Origin: Tetradesmus obliquus | Lineage: Eukaryota > Chlorophyta > Chlorophyceae > Sphaeropleales > Scenedesmaceae | Assembly (NCBI GenBank): GCA_030272155.1 | Contig: CP126195.1 | Coordinates: 6,369,001-6,433,000, forward strand | Length of the DNA: 64,000 nt | Direction: 5' to 3' | In this document: positions 36,617 through 52,153 of the stretch, in pieces | Numbering within the stretch: position 1 is the first letter of the stretch | How the letters are laid out: each line of letters begins with the position of its first letter | Notes under the pieces: generated by a model | Told to the model about the DNA's origin: nothing | Seen by the model: the letters and a program-made list of their open reading frames with translations, nothing else | Database searches by the model: none | Program-made: the position numbers and the translations under genes

Positions 36617-38463
36617 CTAGTGGTAGGCGTCACTCATGTCCAGGGCAGGCAGCTTCAGCGGTCCATACTTTGTCCGCCATCCCTCGCAGTCGCTTGTTTT
36701 TGTGGCCAGGACAAGGATGTTGATTGGCCATATGAAGTTAGATTTTGCAGCTGGGTCTGCATCTGGTATGCGCCGCTGCTCCCCGAGCATTGTCACAGCT
36801 GTGTGCACATGGGCGTTGCTGGACTCCACAAAAAACACACAGAAACCTGCATGTTCGAGTATGGACTTTGCACCATGCACAGTGTACCTGCGGATCCAGA
36901 AGTGACACACGCACTCAGCACAAATGCCATTGCCAAAACAACTGGATGTTGCTTGAAGCAGTGTATGTATGATGCAATGCGTCGCATGTTGAAGGCGTTG
37001 GCACCGGACATCATTGCAACCACTGCACACTGGGGACGCAAGCAATGAGTGCTGGTACTGCAATGGCTGCAGAGCAGCAATAAGTTCGAAGCATGGAGCA
37101 CAGTATACAAGCAGCTCTGCTGGTTTTCTTGCTCATGGTTCAACATGATCTCCTGTCACGAGGCCTGAACCCTGCAGGATTACAGGAGGCCATGATATTA
37201 TGGCAGGTAGGTGCTGCCACTGCAGTCATACCTGAAGTAATCACTGATGCCCGTTGCAGTATGCAGCGCATAGCTGAAAGGTACTGTAAACACCAAGAGA
37301 CCCTGCATGCACACATTCAACAATCAACCATGGTTTTGTTCAGGTTTCATGCAGCAAGGAGAGGTGCGGTGCCACTTGCTATGATACTGGCAGCACCTGT
37401 GCCAAGCTGACAGTGCCAACGCTGGTAAAATGATGTGTTGCAGGTTGCAGCATAACACAGCAGCTCACATGGCACCACTTCATTCATGCGCTGTCGCTCA
37501 TGCCTGGTGCATTGTTGCTGACTTACCACCTGACTGACACACAAAAGCGCCTAATCTGACGAGGTGCGATCAGGACGCCCGCATCATTGTTCATGTTGAC
37601 ATTTACTAGGCAAGTGCAGCATACGTCTACCAGACAGGAAGCAGTCACCTCTGGTGCAAGGGGCTGAAGAGCTCTTTTGCTGCCACCCACGGCCTCTCCA
37701 CATGCTCAAGCACCTGTGTGCATACAATTGTGTCAAAGGTGATGCCAGCAGCTGCGGCCGTAGCATTGTGGATGTCAGCGCACAAGCCCTTGCCACCCTC
37801 AGTGGTGGTGAAGATGCCAGGGGCGCCTGTCGGGCTACCTCGGCTTCTGCAGTACACGCCCACGTGTGCCAGCTCATAGGGGTCGCTGCACACACTGGTG
37901 AGGTAGCGGGGCATGTAAAACACTTGGGACCACTCCAGGCAGCGCGCGCCTCGCACAACTTGCTTCTTCAGAATGGTCCCCCAGAACTTCTCCATCGTCT
38001 GCAATGGTATGTTTGGGTGAGGTTGATTGGGCAAGGATCCAATTGCATTCAGACGCTTGAGCATGTCAAAGCCACGAAGCTGACTGTGGCTGCTGCGGTC
38101 CTGCAGCAGCTGCTGAACGAGCTGCTGCAGCTGAGTGACCGAAGCCGGTGACTGTGCTGATGGTGGTGGTGCTGCAACAGCAGCGACTGCAGGCTGTGGT
38201 GTGTTTGCGGAGTCGACACGTGTTTGGTTGGTGTCACAAGGGGGCGGAAGCTGCTGCCTGTTGCTGGCTGGCAAGCCTCCTCTGAATGGCATGTTAACTG
38301 CACGTTGAGTTGAACCCACTATGCCTGAGGTGTTGCTGCGCCAGCTAGACACTTGCATTGTGGCAAATAGAAGGAGTGCAGCTGTAGCAAGCAGCACCAC
38401 AGTGTTGCGCTCTGGCTGCATCCTGCGTATCCATGATGCCTCGGTCATTTTTGCCCCTGGCAT
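36617..38463 (-). CDS. Type II membrane SAM-dependent methyltransferase (Methyltransf_11-like), possible 1-nt frameshift
   Basis: Exon 1 is 37649-38463, exon 2 is 37232-37302 and exon 3 is 36617-36887. Starting at MPGAK (38463), the protein has a short basic tail, a TM anchor (TVVLLATAALLLFATMQVS) and a Pro/Gln-rich stem, so it is a Golgi-type enzyme. The catalytic domain shows RCLEWSQVFY, GLCADIHNAT and FDTIVCTQVLEHVERPWVAA. Exon 2 supplies GLLVFTVPFSYALHT and DYFR, and exon 3 RYTVHGAKSILEHAGF, which is the usual order in class I methyltransferases. Joining exons 1 and 2 needs a 1-nt change near 37661-37668: the frame that matches the family (LAPE/GLLVF) is shifted from the upstream frame. 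It is therefore either a recent pseudogene or a sequence error. It may O-methylate sugars; the substrate is not deducible. Start choice is uncertain because upstream ATGs stay in frame. Confidence 0.75.
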
Positions 38464-41117
38464 AGAACAGCACTTGCTGCAGGTGAACAGCAGGCCTGCA
38501 CAGTTGAAACGGAGGTAATCGTTAAAAGCATCGGCTTTTGAGCGTTTCCTGACAGCGGGGACACTGCGCATGTAGAGTGATTGCTTGCAATCGCCTGGTC
38601 TGGTGCACTGCTGCCTGGTGCACGACAATTGATATCTCCCAGGACGCAAGCTTACTGGTATTTTCAAGCTACTCACCTTGAAAGTTTGCAGTGAGTAATT
38701 GAGATCTTATACGGCCCTGAAAGATTACTGCCGATCCTTTTTGAAAGGAAACCAGGCCGGCCATTTTAGCAAGGGCATCCTGGTGCTTGCATAACAGCTG
38801 CTTGGTGAAAGAATCAGCGGAATATACAGCATGTTTTGGACGTACTACACGAAGCGGTCTGAGTTATGAACACCTTGGCGATCACACGGCACTCCCGCCA
38901 GTACTAGTGTTACGAGCAGGAACGTCGACCGGTGCGGTCTGGGGCAGCACATGCAGGCTTATTTTTATGAACAGTTCAAAAGATGAATATAACAGTGTCG
39001 TCTACATTGTCATGCTGTGTATCAAGTGAGTTGTTGGTGTGTTGTGCATGCTACAGATGCAGCTACAGTCACTGTACACTGAGTGTAGCAAGCATCTGCG
39101 TGAGCTTATCACATATCAAGGCCGTTGATTTGATGATAAAACAATTACGAAATGAATAGGCGCCTATTCTGAATCCCACCCGCAGAGCGAATAGGTTTGC
39201 TTGGATGGTGATGCTCATGATGCGGTTACACCACGCAGTTACACCTGTACAGGTCACAGCTGGCACGCATCCAAATCAAGGTAATAGTAGGTGTATCATA
39301 ATCGAGTGTACCTTGCTTGGGATGGTGAATCGCCACATCTCAAAGGTTGGGACCATCCCTGCATGCAACAGCTGCAACAGCTGCTATAGCAGCTAGCAAG
39401 CTGCTAGCTGCAGGCTGCTGCCCACACCCTCCGCCGGCTGTTGGTTGGTACAGGTTGCTGACAGAATTGCCACTTCTTAGTGATTCCACTGAGGCGCATG
39501 CATGCAATAAAGTGCCTGACACACTCCATTCGCTCTGCCACGTACACGTAATGTGTAGCACACTGCACCTGCACTGCCACGCAATGACAACAAAATGACA
39601 ACGTGCTTATCCTGGGGGGCTCATGCAGTTTAAGATCGGAATTTGGCCAACATTGATTGGTTTGCTCCAAAATGGCTTCAGATTGTTGCACAAAGCTACA
39701 GTCGGGACATGCATGTGCAGATGGTCTGTGGCCCATACTTGGTCAGCAAAACGTGTCCATGCCGTGAAAGTAGCACCACCAGCACATTATTGTGCAGTAT
39801 TGCTTCAGAATGCGGCATCTGAGCACTCTGAGCCTGCTCAACCACACAGCAATAATGCCAGTGCAGTGCTTCACCTCCCCACTGTAAACGCATATGATGT
39901 TTCCAGCCGGTGTGCCACTGCTCCTGCCACGTTCCGGAGTAAGTGTATGCATTGCTCTGCTGGCAACCCCCGTGCCAAGCTACCGTGAACAATTGCCACA
40001 CCAGGACACGCTGCGAGAACTACCACTCGCACGTGCAATTCGGCTGTGATGCTGCGCATGCATGTGCTGGCAGGCAGGTCTGCTAGTCAGCAGGTCTTGG
40101 CGGGCGCAGCCCTAGGCTTCCCCATTGCAATAATGCAATCATATCACAACAGGTCAACAGCGCTGTTCCTATATTGTGACGCATGATGGCGTGGAGAGAA
40201 GCAAAGCAATTAGACATCTGAAGACAGACAGAAAAGGGACGTCAACCAAAGACCAGATCAGACCAGACAATGCATTTCATCAACATAACACACTTCTGTT
40301 GTTTTTAAGTGTTGCAAAGCAGCACCAGCCGGGCTAGCAAAAAAAAGTTGAGCACGGCTGTGCAAATGCTTTGCAACGGTAACCAGCTGCGCCAGCAGTA
40401 TGATCCAGCACTACAGTTCCAAAACACTCTACGTCCCCTAAGCACGCCGCTGCATGTGCGCCGACACGGGCTCAAAGGCGCGTGCCTAACCACCAGCCTC
40501 ACAGTGGTGCCGCCACACCTGGTGTGGGTTTGATGTTGGTCCCCACCAGCACTGGGTGCGCTTTCAATGCCGCTTCCAGGTCACCCTGCCAGTACTCGCT
40601 GCACGTGGTGTTCAAGTACCTGCGTGATGGTGCGATCCACGTGGAGTGCAGTGCAGCAATACGTGTCACTTAGAGCTCAAGTATACCCAGCCAAATAACA
40701 TGCTTGCACGTGCAACATTGCACACCGACCTGAGACTGAGGCAGATGACAAAAGCTGCTGCAGCAGCAGCAGCAGCAACTGCAGGTAGAACCATGACGTT
40801 AGTGAATATTGTAGCTGCCAGCCCCCATCACCTTCCAACAATGTCACATCTGCCGTGGATTGCTGTTGCAGGACACTCTGGGAACATGAACTGCATGATA
40901 CACAAGGATAGTCCACAATAACAATTGCCCAGCCGTCTATATGTGTATGTATGATTGGTGAGATTGGTGCTGACAGGTTGGCTGTTGCCAGCAGCCTGCA
41001 TTGGGCGTTCTAAACCGTCATCATGCTGGGCTTTGCAGCATCACCTGTCACCGAAGGCCCGTGCCGCAAGCCTTGACCTGCAACTATCACTCTCCTTGAA
41101 GCGAGTTCAACCATGGA
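38464..41117. other. Gene-poor spacer between the methyltransferase and the dehydratase
   Basis: I see no exon I can place in a family. It should include the promoter of the methyltransferase (next to 38463) and the 3' UTR of the dehydratase (next to 41117). A WSVAHTWSAKRVH-like fragment near 39723 may be another module relic. Confidence 0.4.
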
Positions 41118-45270
<4,153 letters not shown>

Positions 45271-45531
45271 CTTGTCTGTCTATGGCAGCACAGAGTGCGC
45301 GGTCTGCAGTTCTTTAAACACCAACAGCAACAAGAAAACCTGGTCATGGTCATGTTGCTTTCCTAGTTAACCAGGCGTACCGGAGGTGCGGTGGTCAATG
45401 TGACAACGTCACCTCAACGGGCTTCCCGGCAAAGCTTTGACTTCCTCAGGCAACTGCGACCACTGCTTGTTGTTGCAAGTTGCACAATACACTACAGTTT
45501 ATATGCAAAAACTCGAATTGATGTTGGCACC
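45271..45531. promoter_or_regulatory. 261-bp divergent promoter region: dehydratase (-) and GT77 (+)
   Basis: The start codons at 45270 (minus) and 45532 (plus) face away from each other across 261 bp, which must hold both promoters and 5' UTRs. No TATA box or named element stands out. The layout suggests, but does not show, coordinated expression. Confidence 0.5.
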
Positions 45532-46707
45532 ATGACGGCTGACAGTATGGGGATGCAAGACACCCGGCCATCTCGACAGCCTCAGATTGTGCTTCTGATC
45601 ATCTGCTCTGCGGTGGCTGTGATGATCCTAGACTTTAGCACAGTGACGAAGCTACCAAGCATCGCATTGGAGTGCTTTCATACCAGCAGACACGCATCCA
45701 TGAACACCACGAGCCCAGCAGCACTGGAGGAGCAGCGATTCATACTGCTGGACACAGACAAAAACTCGTTACCAATGATGCTGAACGCATTAATCACGCT
45801 GTCTGACACCATTACACCTGCAAAGATCGCCAGAATGACACGTGTTCTGTGTTCTGACCAGTACAGCTGCGACTTCGTCACAAAAGCTGGGTTTGAAACA
45901 GCTGCTGGAGGCATTGCTACAGCTGTACTTGAAGGTTTCAATGTTGGCATCATCAGCAGAACAGGCAACTGGCTGGATGATTATTGCCTGGCACGAGAGC
46001 AGGCGTTGCTTGCGCTGATAGCACAGGGTGGAACTGTGATGCGCACAGACAGCGACATCTGCTTCTATGCCAACCCTTTTGAAGTCCAAGCACAATTGAA
46101 TGTGGACATCCTTGTCACAGCTCAGCCACTGCAACCCGACTTTGAGGGAGGCATGTGGAGTTACAACTGGCAGTGTAACGCAAGCCTAGCGCCACTATCT
46201 CTGACACTGAACAACGGCGTCATTGTCATCAATGGCAGTAAGCCGGCAATCAGGCAGTTGTATGGGCAAGCCTATGGTTTGGGAGTCAAACTTCTTTCCC
46301 TATCACACAATGGCTGGGCTCAACGAGGATTCAACGCACTGCTGCACTTCAAAGGCCTGTGCCTCAAGCACTGGAGCCTACCAATTGAGGACAGCAACAG
46401 CAGCACTGCCACCAACAGCACAAATATGATTGCCTTGAACGCCCCTTCAGCAAGCATGCCGCATGCCAAGGGCTGCCCGCACACAAGTCATGAGCAGTAT
46501 GACAATCTGCTGGGAACACTGGCAGATGGCAGCACGCTGGCAACACTCAAAGTGTCCTCGCCATCACTGCACCGACGGGTGACTTCGCAAACCCGTCGCA
46601 AAAAAATTCGCGAAAACGTTCACAATATATACTTTATGAACGTTTTTGCGAACCCCTTGGTGAATGGTTTTGTGGCATCACTCGGTTTTTTTGTGAACAG
46701 CGTGTGA
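45532..46707 (+). CDS. GT77-type nucleotide-diphospho-sugar transferase, 3' end replaced by an inserted element
   Basis: A single open frame from ATG 45532 codes a type II membrane protein: short cytosolic tail, TM anchor (QIVLLIICSAVAVMILDF), stem, then a nucleotide-diphospho-sugar transferase domain (PF03407/GT77 pattern). Evidence includes RTGNWLDDYCLAREQALLAL, the metal-binding DxD in GGTVMRTDSDICFYANPF, LNNGVIVINGSKPAIRQLY and GWAQRGFNALLHF. GT77 enzymes add arabinose, xylose or galactose to plant and algal wall glycoproteins. From about 46581 the frame runs into a transposable element and ends at 46705-46707 with a 40-odd-residue tail that is element sequence, not GT77. The expected C-terminal HANC..K....LR..G.W signature is missing here but is found beyond the element at about 50010-50100. 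The enzyme is probably non-functional or truncated. Confidence 0.85.
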   Translation: MTADSMGMQDTRPSRQPQIVLLIICSAVAVMILDFSTVTKLPSIALECFHTSRHASMNTTSPAALEEQRFILLDTDKNSLPMMLNALITLSDTITPAKIARMTRVLCSDQYSCDFVTKAGFETAAGGIATAVLEGFNVGIISRTGNWLDDYCLAREQALLALIAQGGTVMRTDSDICFYANPFEVQAQLNVDILVTAQPLQPDFEGGMWSYNWQCNASLAPLSLTLNNGVIVINGSKPAIRQLYGQAYGLGVKLLSLSHNGWAQRGFNALLHFKGLCLKHWSLPIEDSNSSTATNSTNMIALNAPSASMPHAKGCPHTSHEQYDNLLGTLADGSTLATLKVSSPSLHRRVTSQTRRKKIRENVHNIYFMNVFANPLVNGFVASLGFFVNSV

Positions 46708-47165
46708 ACTTCGTGTGAACGCTTTTTGTGAATGTTGCTGTGAACAGTGTTGCATTTATGTTATAAAGACCACAGACCATGCCGTATTATAGTGTATGAT
46801 ATAAGTATTATCACAACAAAGGTGCATGCACATTGCTTGCTGTCCCAGTAGCCCATAGTAGTGGTCCTTGGCTGTGCATGCACAGCCATAGGTGCGCACC
46901 TACTGCAGAACATGGTCTGCTGCAGGTGCACACATACAGCTGCATAGCCAAGTCAGTACATCTGCTGTCCAACACTACAAACCCAGATAAGGTCATCCAC
47001 TCACAACCATGCACATGCAATGGCTGTATCATACCTTCGCGCAAGCATATGGGCAGTGGCAGTTTCTGTGCAACTTAGAACTGCAGGCTGCTGAGCTGCA
47101 GCTGCTGTGCAATATGTTGCAACATAGCACTGGAACACACATTGGTGTGTGTCAGCCTGTACTGC

Positions 47166-47545
47166 TCAGTGCATACCGTGCAATTGCCAGTGCACATTCA
47201 AGTACCAGTTGAAGCAAAACTTATGGATCACAAGTACCTGTATCATGATGCAGTGATCACTGCACCACAAGCATTGGCAGCAGTGCCACTCTGCCTCCTC
47301 TTCTGACTCCTCAGACTCCCGCTTCTTGCGCTTTGGCGGCTGCCGCTTCTGACGCTGCTGCCTGCTGCAGCCTGCCGCCCCACCTGCGCCGCTGTCGGCA
47401 CCCTTCTTGCCTGCTGCTTCAGCCCTGCGCTTCCTCCTCAGGCTCTTCGCTGCAGCCTTGTCCCCGTCGTGGTCTTTGCCGTGCTTTTCAGCTACCGCCC
47501 GCATTGATCACAAGTGTAGCAGTTGTCTTCACCCCTGCAGCAGTG
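47166..47545 (-). other. Basic, Cys-containing open frame inside the element (unknown)
   Basis: Read on the minus strand this gives a GEDNCYTCDQCG-like piece (about 47545-47505) and then, in another frame, Lys/Arg-rich blocks (SLRRKRRAEAAGKK, PPKRKKRESEESEEEAE) followed by WHCCQCLWCSDHC. It could be exons of a nuclear zinc-binding protein carried by the element, or chance. No transposase motif was seen. Confidence 0.3.
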
Positions 47546-47949
47546 CAGCAGAAACAGAGCAGTTGCACTTGATACGTGCATGCTGCAGCGTAGGACGTGG
47601 CACTTGCTGAGGTTGGCCCTATGCCAAACAGGGTTTGGGCCAGCAGGTGCGTGCGTGCCGATTGGCGCCCGCCACCTACTTGCCACGCTCAAGAGCAAGA
47701 GCCTGCGTCCTGGGCGCCAACCCAATCGCTGCCGCTGCACTACACATATGAGGCAGACTGCTTGCACTGGCATTTACCGTCTTGAAGCTCACCAGAAAGT
47801 GCACCAGCCATGCCAAGCTGCCAGCTGGTTGCTTGCTGTGTCCCCTGCTGCCTGCCCGTGCAAGCTTCCTGCCAATTCATCACAAAAGCAATCTCCCAGC
47901 AGCAGGTTTGCCGCTGCACCAAATCCAGCGGCCCCACGCTTACTGGAAT

Positions 47950-48170
47950 TAAGTGTGAGAGAAGCAGACAGCAGCAGCTGGATGGGTGGTGCGCACTCCA
48001 CACTGCGGGCATGGCAAGGCGTGAAGTCACAGGCATGTTCTACATCATGCACCTGCTGGCCTGCTGGGCATGTTGTCTGCTGCCTACGTTGTGGTTCATG
48101 TACGCATTGCAAAAAATGCCAAGTGTGCGGCAGCAGCATGCTCCAAGTAGGAAGAGCTGTCACTTTATGA
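47950..48170 (+). other. Cys-ladder open frame inside the element (unknown)
   Basis: The + strand frame ending at 48170 contains evenly spaced cysteines (CCLRCGSCTHCKKCQVCG, about 48072-48130), a CxxC ladder like those of small zinc-binding folds. There is no start or flanking exon I can fix. Possible fragment of an element-borne gene. Confidence 0.28.
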
Positions 48171-49960
48171 CAGCAGCAGCAGCAGCAGTAACGTGTTATG
48201 TTTTACGAGCATAACTCCGACCCACCTGTGATGCTGGGAATCAAACAGCTGGCAGGAGCCTGCAAACAGCAACATCAGCACATGTGATGCACAACTGCAC
48301 CTGTGGACAACCTGCACGCACACAGCCCTGCGAAGCTAGCATAGCATGGCTAATATAGCTGTACATGTAACTGATCCTGATCTAGTGAATGTTTGTTCTT
48401 TTATGCGACGGTACTGCTGCACTGCTGCGACTGTTGCTGCTGCTGCTGTGCCACAGTGAGCTGGGCGCCGGCTGTCGTTCCAACCGCTGCTGATCTGGCT
48501 GTAAGTGGCTTACCATGGCTTTGATGTAGAACGATGATCACCTTTCCGCGCCAGGCGCTTCAAACAGTGTATGATGTCCTGCAGGATATCTGCAAAGCTG
48601 CCTACTGCTGCACAGACTGCTGCAGCTTAATGAGCAGGCATCCGCAGCCACCTGAATACTCAATGCACGCATTGATATGTTGTGATTCATGTTCACTGTT
48701 CGCGAAGGGCTCTGCCAGCGGACACAAGCTCGTAGCCTGTTTCAGGCCTACGCACTACCTGCACAGCAGCTGCGGTGCGCGACAGGGGTGCGATCACTCG
48801 TTTGCTTCTGTAGTAATCAATGCAACTGTTGTCTGCAGCTGTTTACTTGCTAGTCGACGATCACTCCACGGGCGTTTGCCACCTGCCGTTTTGTATTGTA
48901 ACAAATGACACGCCTGGCAGCACCGCACAATGGGACTATCTCAACAAGTGAACGAAAAAAATGTGGATTGAAACGATCTAGTGGTGAGGCTGGTGTTTCA
49001 GCAGTGCGGGGAAACTGTGCAACACTGTGGTGACATGCTGTTCTTCGCTGTGAGGTGTGTGTCTGTCACCAGCAAGGGGTATGTGTCAGTGCGTGTGGAG
49101 TGGAGGGGGCTTTGGGGCGTGTGCGTCAGTACCGCATGCGATAATTGTTCATAGGCTGGCAGCTGCTGCAGCTGCTGGCACATTCAAGTGCCTCACCAAT
49201 TGCAGTGCAGCACCGTGCTGCACAGCTGGCAGCTGTGTACTGCTGCTGCTGCAGCAGCACATATGCTGTACAGCGGTTCAGAGGCACCTCCTAGGCCTGC
49301 CTTTTAGCGTGTGCTGTGTGTGTTTGTGTGCAAGCAGGCAGCACCATGTAATATGGCTTGATCAGGCCCATCGTGTCATATAACATGTACTTTGGAGAGC
49401 CTCACGAACTGCAGTGCAGCCTATAGGCTGCAAGCAGCTAGTTGTCTGCTGCACAGGTGATCGTCAGCTGGAAGTTCCAGCTGTCTGCAATGCACCTGAA
49501 GCGGCGGAGGCTCCTTGTCAATATATAAGCAACTGAGGTCAGTAACTCAAGGTAACACCAGGGCATTGCAACAGTACTCCTTTGGCAGATGGCCTTCTGC
49601 CTCGGCAGGGCTGCCTGCTGCTGCCTCACCGCAGCTGCCCAGTACACGCACTGCAGACTTCGGTGTGCATTTTTTATAGATATCTGTAGTTGTCGTTATA
49701 GTATTCAATTCATACGCAAATCGCACACACTGTCGAAGATGCGTTCACTGATGTTTCACCACGGAGGGGTGAGGGGCAGAAGGAACAGGTTCGTGGGGAC
49801 GGCCGCGAACTCCTGAAAGGCAGCGACTAAACAGCTTTTTTGTATAGGTTAAACACTATAATCAACCGCAAAACGGTGTGGGGAGCGAAACAAAGACGAT
49901 AACAGCAGTTCACGCAGATGTTCACCAAAATTGTGAACATCACAACCCTTGATGAACTAT
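48171..49960. other. Right half of the element, no recognised gene
   Basis: Short open frames exist (for example 48534-48908) but none shows a family motif. A short run of GCA/CAG repeats lies near 48170-48188. The far right end carries the subterminal GTTCAC motifs. Confidence 0.4.
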
Positions 49961-49981
49961 TTGCGACGGCTTTGTGAAGTC

Positions 49982-50268
49982 CCTGTCGCCAGAGTGCATG
50001 CCACCCATGCAGCGTTCAACCCAACAGCATTCTAGCCCACGCCAACTGCCTGGGTAAAACCATTGATGCAAAGGTGCAGTGGCTGCGCAGCATCGGTTGC
50101 TGGAGGCTGCCGCCAAACTGGAGTGCCCCGGAACAGTTGACAGGGAATGCAACCCGGTTTTTAGAGCACTTGCTGGAGTCCGCGCATGACAGGAATGGCA
50201 CATCAGTCTTACCACGTCCTGTGACAGACAGGTCCAACACCAGTGCTAATGCGACGCAGCAGCAATAA
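49982..50268 (+). pseudogene. 3' remnant of the GT77 gene beyond the element
   Basis: Immediately right of the element the + strand codes AHANCLGKTIDAKVQWLRSI followed by GCW and a tail ending at TAA 50266-50268. HANC...K...LR..G.W is the C-terminal signature of GT77/PF03407 proteins and is exactly what the 45532 gene lacks. Just before it, another frame reads FNPTAF, and a TAG interrupts it, so a small indel has probably also occurred. With the element removed, the two halves form one gene of normal domain order. Confidence 0.75.
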
Positions 50269-52153
50269 TTGCTGCACACCACGCCCGCCACGAGCCTTGT
50301 GCATCAATGCAATGCAGCACTGGTTGGCAGCAAGGCCGTCGCCTGTTTTGAACGCCACCCAGCAGTACTGCTCGCAGCATTTATGTGCATTTGGTGGGCA
50401 ACACCTTGTCATGACTGTTCTGCAATGTGGTGGCGTCACACTTATTTTCTAGTTTTAAATGCATGGAATCATGCGCCACCTTATGCTGGGCCCGGCAGTG
50501 TAAGTTTCAGCCAGGGCCAACACTGGTAGGGGCTGGTTGTGCCACCACATTCCCATCCGCCCGTGACATAACACCGTGCCGTTAGGGACCCTGCCCCCTC
50601 AATTGGTTGGTTCTTACATTACTTAGTGCTGTGGGTGATGCTTGCTGGCCGCTGGCTTGAACTGGATTGTTTAGAAGTTATGACTGTGCTGGCAGCAGCA
50701 TCATGAGCCCGTAACTGGGGAAGGTTGATGGCCGCATGCTACCACATTATCTTGGCAGAAGACTGAGCTGTTTGATATCGACATTGAGTGGTGAATGTGA
50801 CATCTCAGACCGACAAGACGCCCGTGGTAGTGAAGTTGACTGTCAGCAACGTCGGTTTCTGGGTGGAGTATATCAGCCACCGACAGCGATGTGCTGCAAA
50901 TGGTATACATGCTGCTGCTGTATATTGTGTACAGTATGTAGCATAGCCGGTAACTTGTACTGCAATGCCAGAACCGCTTTTATGTAATTATGCCCATGTT
51001 CACCAGGCAAGCGCAGTGCAGCATGGAGTGGGTCAGGCAGCACATCAAATGCACCACATCACAGTTCGCTCTGCGGTGGTACCGGCGGGGCGTTGGCCGC
51101 AAATATGTGGTTTCAAGTTGTGTGCTGGTTAGTGATTGCTGGCAGAGTGCCTGCAGCTCGCTGCATGCCCCAGCAGGGCCTGTCCAGCGCACATGACAAC
51201 TGACAGCGCCTGGGAGCAGACACCTCATTTTCCCGCACATGGCTACACCAGTCAATCGTAGGATTCTGACAATGCGCTGCTTATGTTGTTCTGTGGCTGT
51301 GCTATCAGGCAATTTGTCAGCAGTGTGTCCTGCTCATCCACTTGCTGCTTGTTCAGAAAGGATGTAACAACAATAGCAGCTCAGTCACAAGTCCTGGGAC
51401 ACCTAGCAGGAGAGGAACAGCCGTGCATTACAGTTGCTACCGCGTCTATTTACGGCTGTTTGTGGCCTGCTCCACTCTGTGCTGCAAACAACAAACAGCA
51501 CTGCGTGATGATTTGAATACCACAGCACGCATGCTAACCCCTTCAACGAGTAAGCGTTCGCCAGCCGGCGGAACTGATGTTGCGGCAATGCACAAGATGG
51601 TCAGCCTCAAAGACATGTTGTTCCAACGCACGTCACCAGGCCAAGCTATGCTGGGTACTGCCACCAAACCTGATACTCACGGGCAGCCAGCTGCTGCAGT
51701 GTTAAACAGTGCAGAGTCAGACAATGCAGTGTTGAACAGAGCAGGGCAGTGTTAAACACTGTGCGCTACCTGACATACCATCATCCGTCATACCATCAGG
51801 GTTAACCTGTGCTGCCTATATGCTTGCCATGTACTTGCAGCAGTCAGCTACTTCTAGGGCCTATTTCTCACATTGCCTAGACATACCGGCTGCTAGTCCA
51901 CCTGAGGTTACTTGCCCTGCAGCACGGCAAGCACTGGTGCCATGCAAAAACCACGTATGCACACAACTGAACAAGCGGATGGCTATGTTGATGGCAGCGT
52001 GGCATGGCAATAAACGGCGCTATGCAGTCACTACATCACACAAAATTGCATCGAGTCACTGCTGCTCTGCTGCAACCAGTGCAATTGCATCGGCTATACT
52101 TGCTGCAGGTATGACCAGTGTGTAGGCGAAGCTGGCTGCAGCAAATCAAGTCC
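50269..52153. other. Spacer between the GT77 remnant and the convergent glycosyltransferase
   Basis: No exon with family similarity is seen. It contains the 3' ends of two genes facing each other. One TTACA (minus-strand TGTAA) lies at 51429-51433 but is 720 bases from the stop at 52154, so its use is doubtful. Confidence 0.4.

Larger units (their letters stand above)
46581..49981. mobile_element. 3.4-kb transposable element with inverted terminal repeats inserted in the GT77 gene
   Basis: The left end GACTTCGCAAACCCGTCGC (46581-46599) matches the reverse complement of the right end (TTGCGACGGCTTTGTGAAGTC, 49961-49981) at all but two positions. Similarity may extend 7-8 bases outward (CGACGGGT / CGACAGG). 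Inside the left end lie an imperfect hairpin (about 46607-46660, TTCGCGAAAACGTTCA and TGAACGTTTTTGCGAA) and repeated GTGAAC motifs (46693, 46704, 46715, 46740). GTTCAC/GTGAAC also recurs at the right end (49908, 49920, 49933). Such subterminal repeats are typical transposase-binding sites. No clear target-site duplication or transposase was recognised, so the superfamily is open. Confidence 0.72.
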
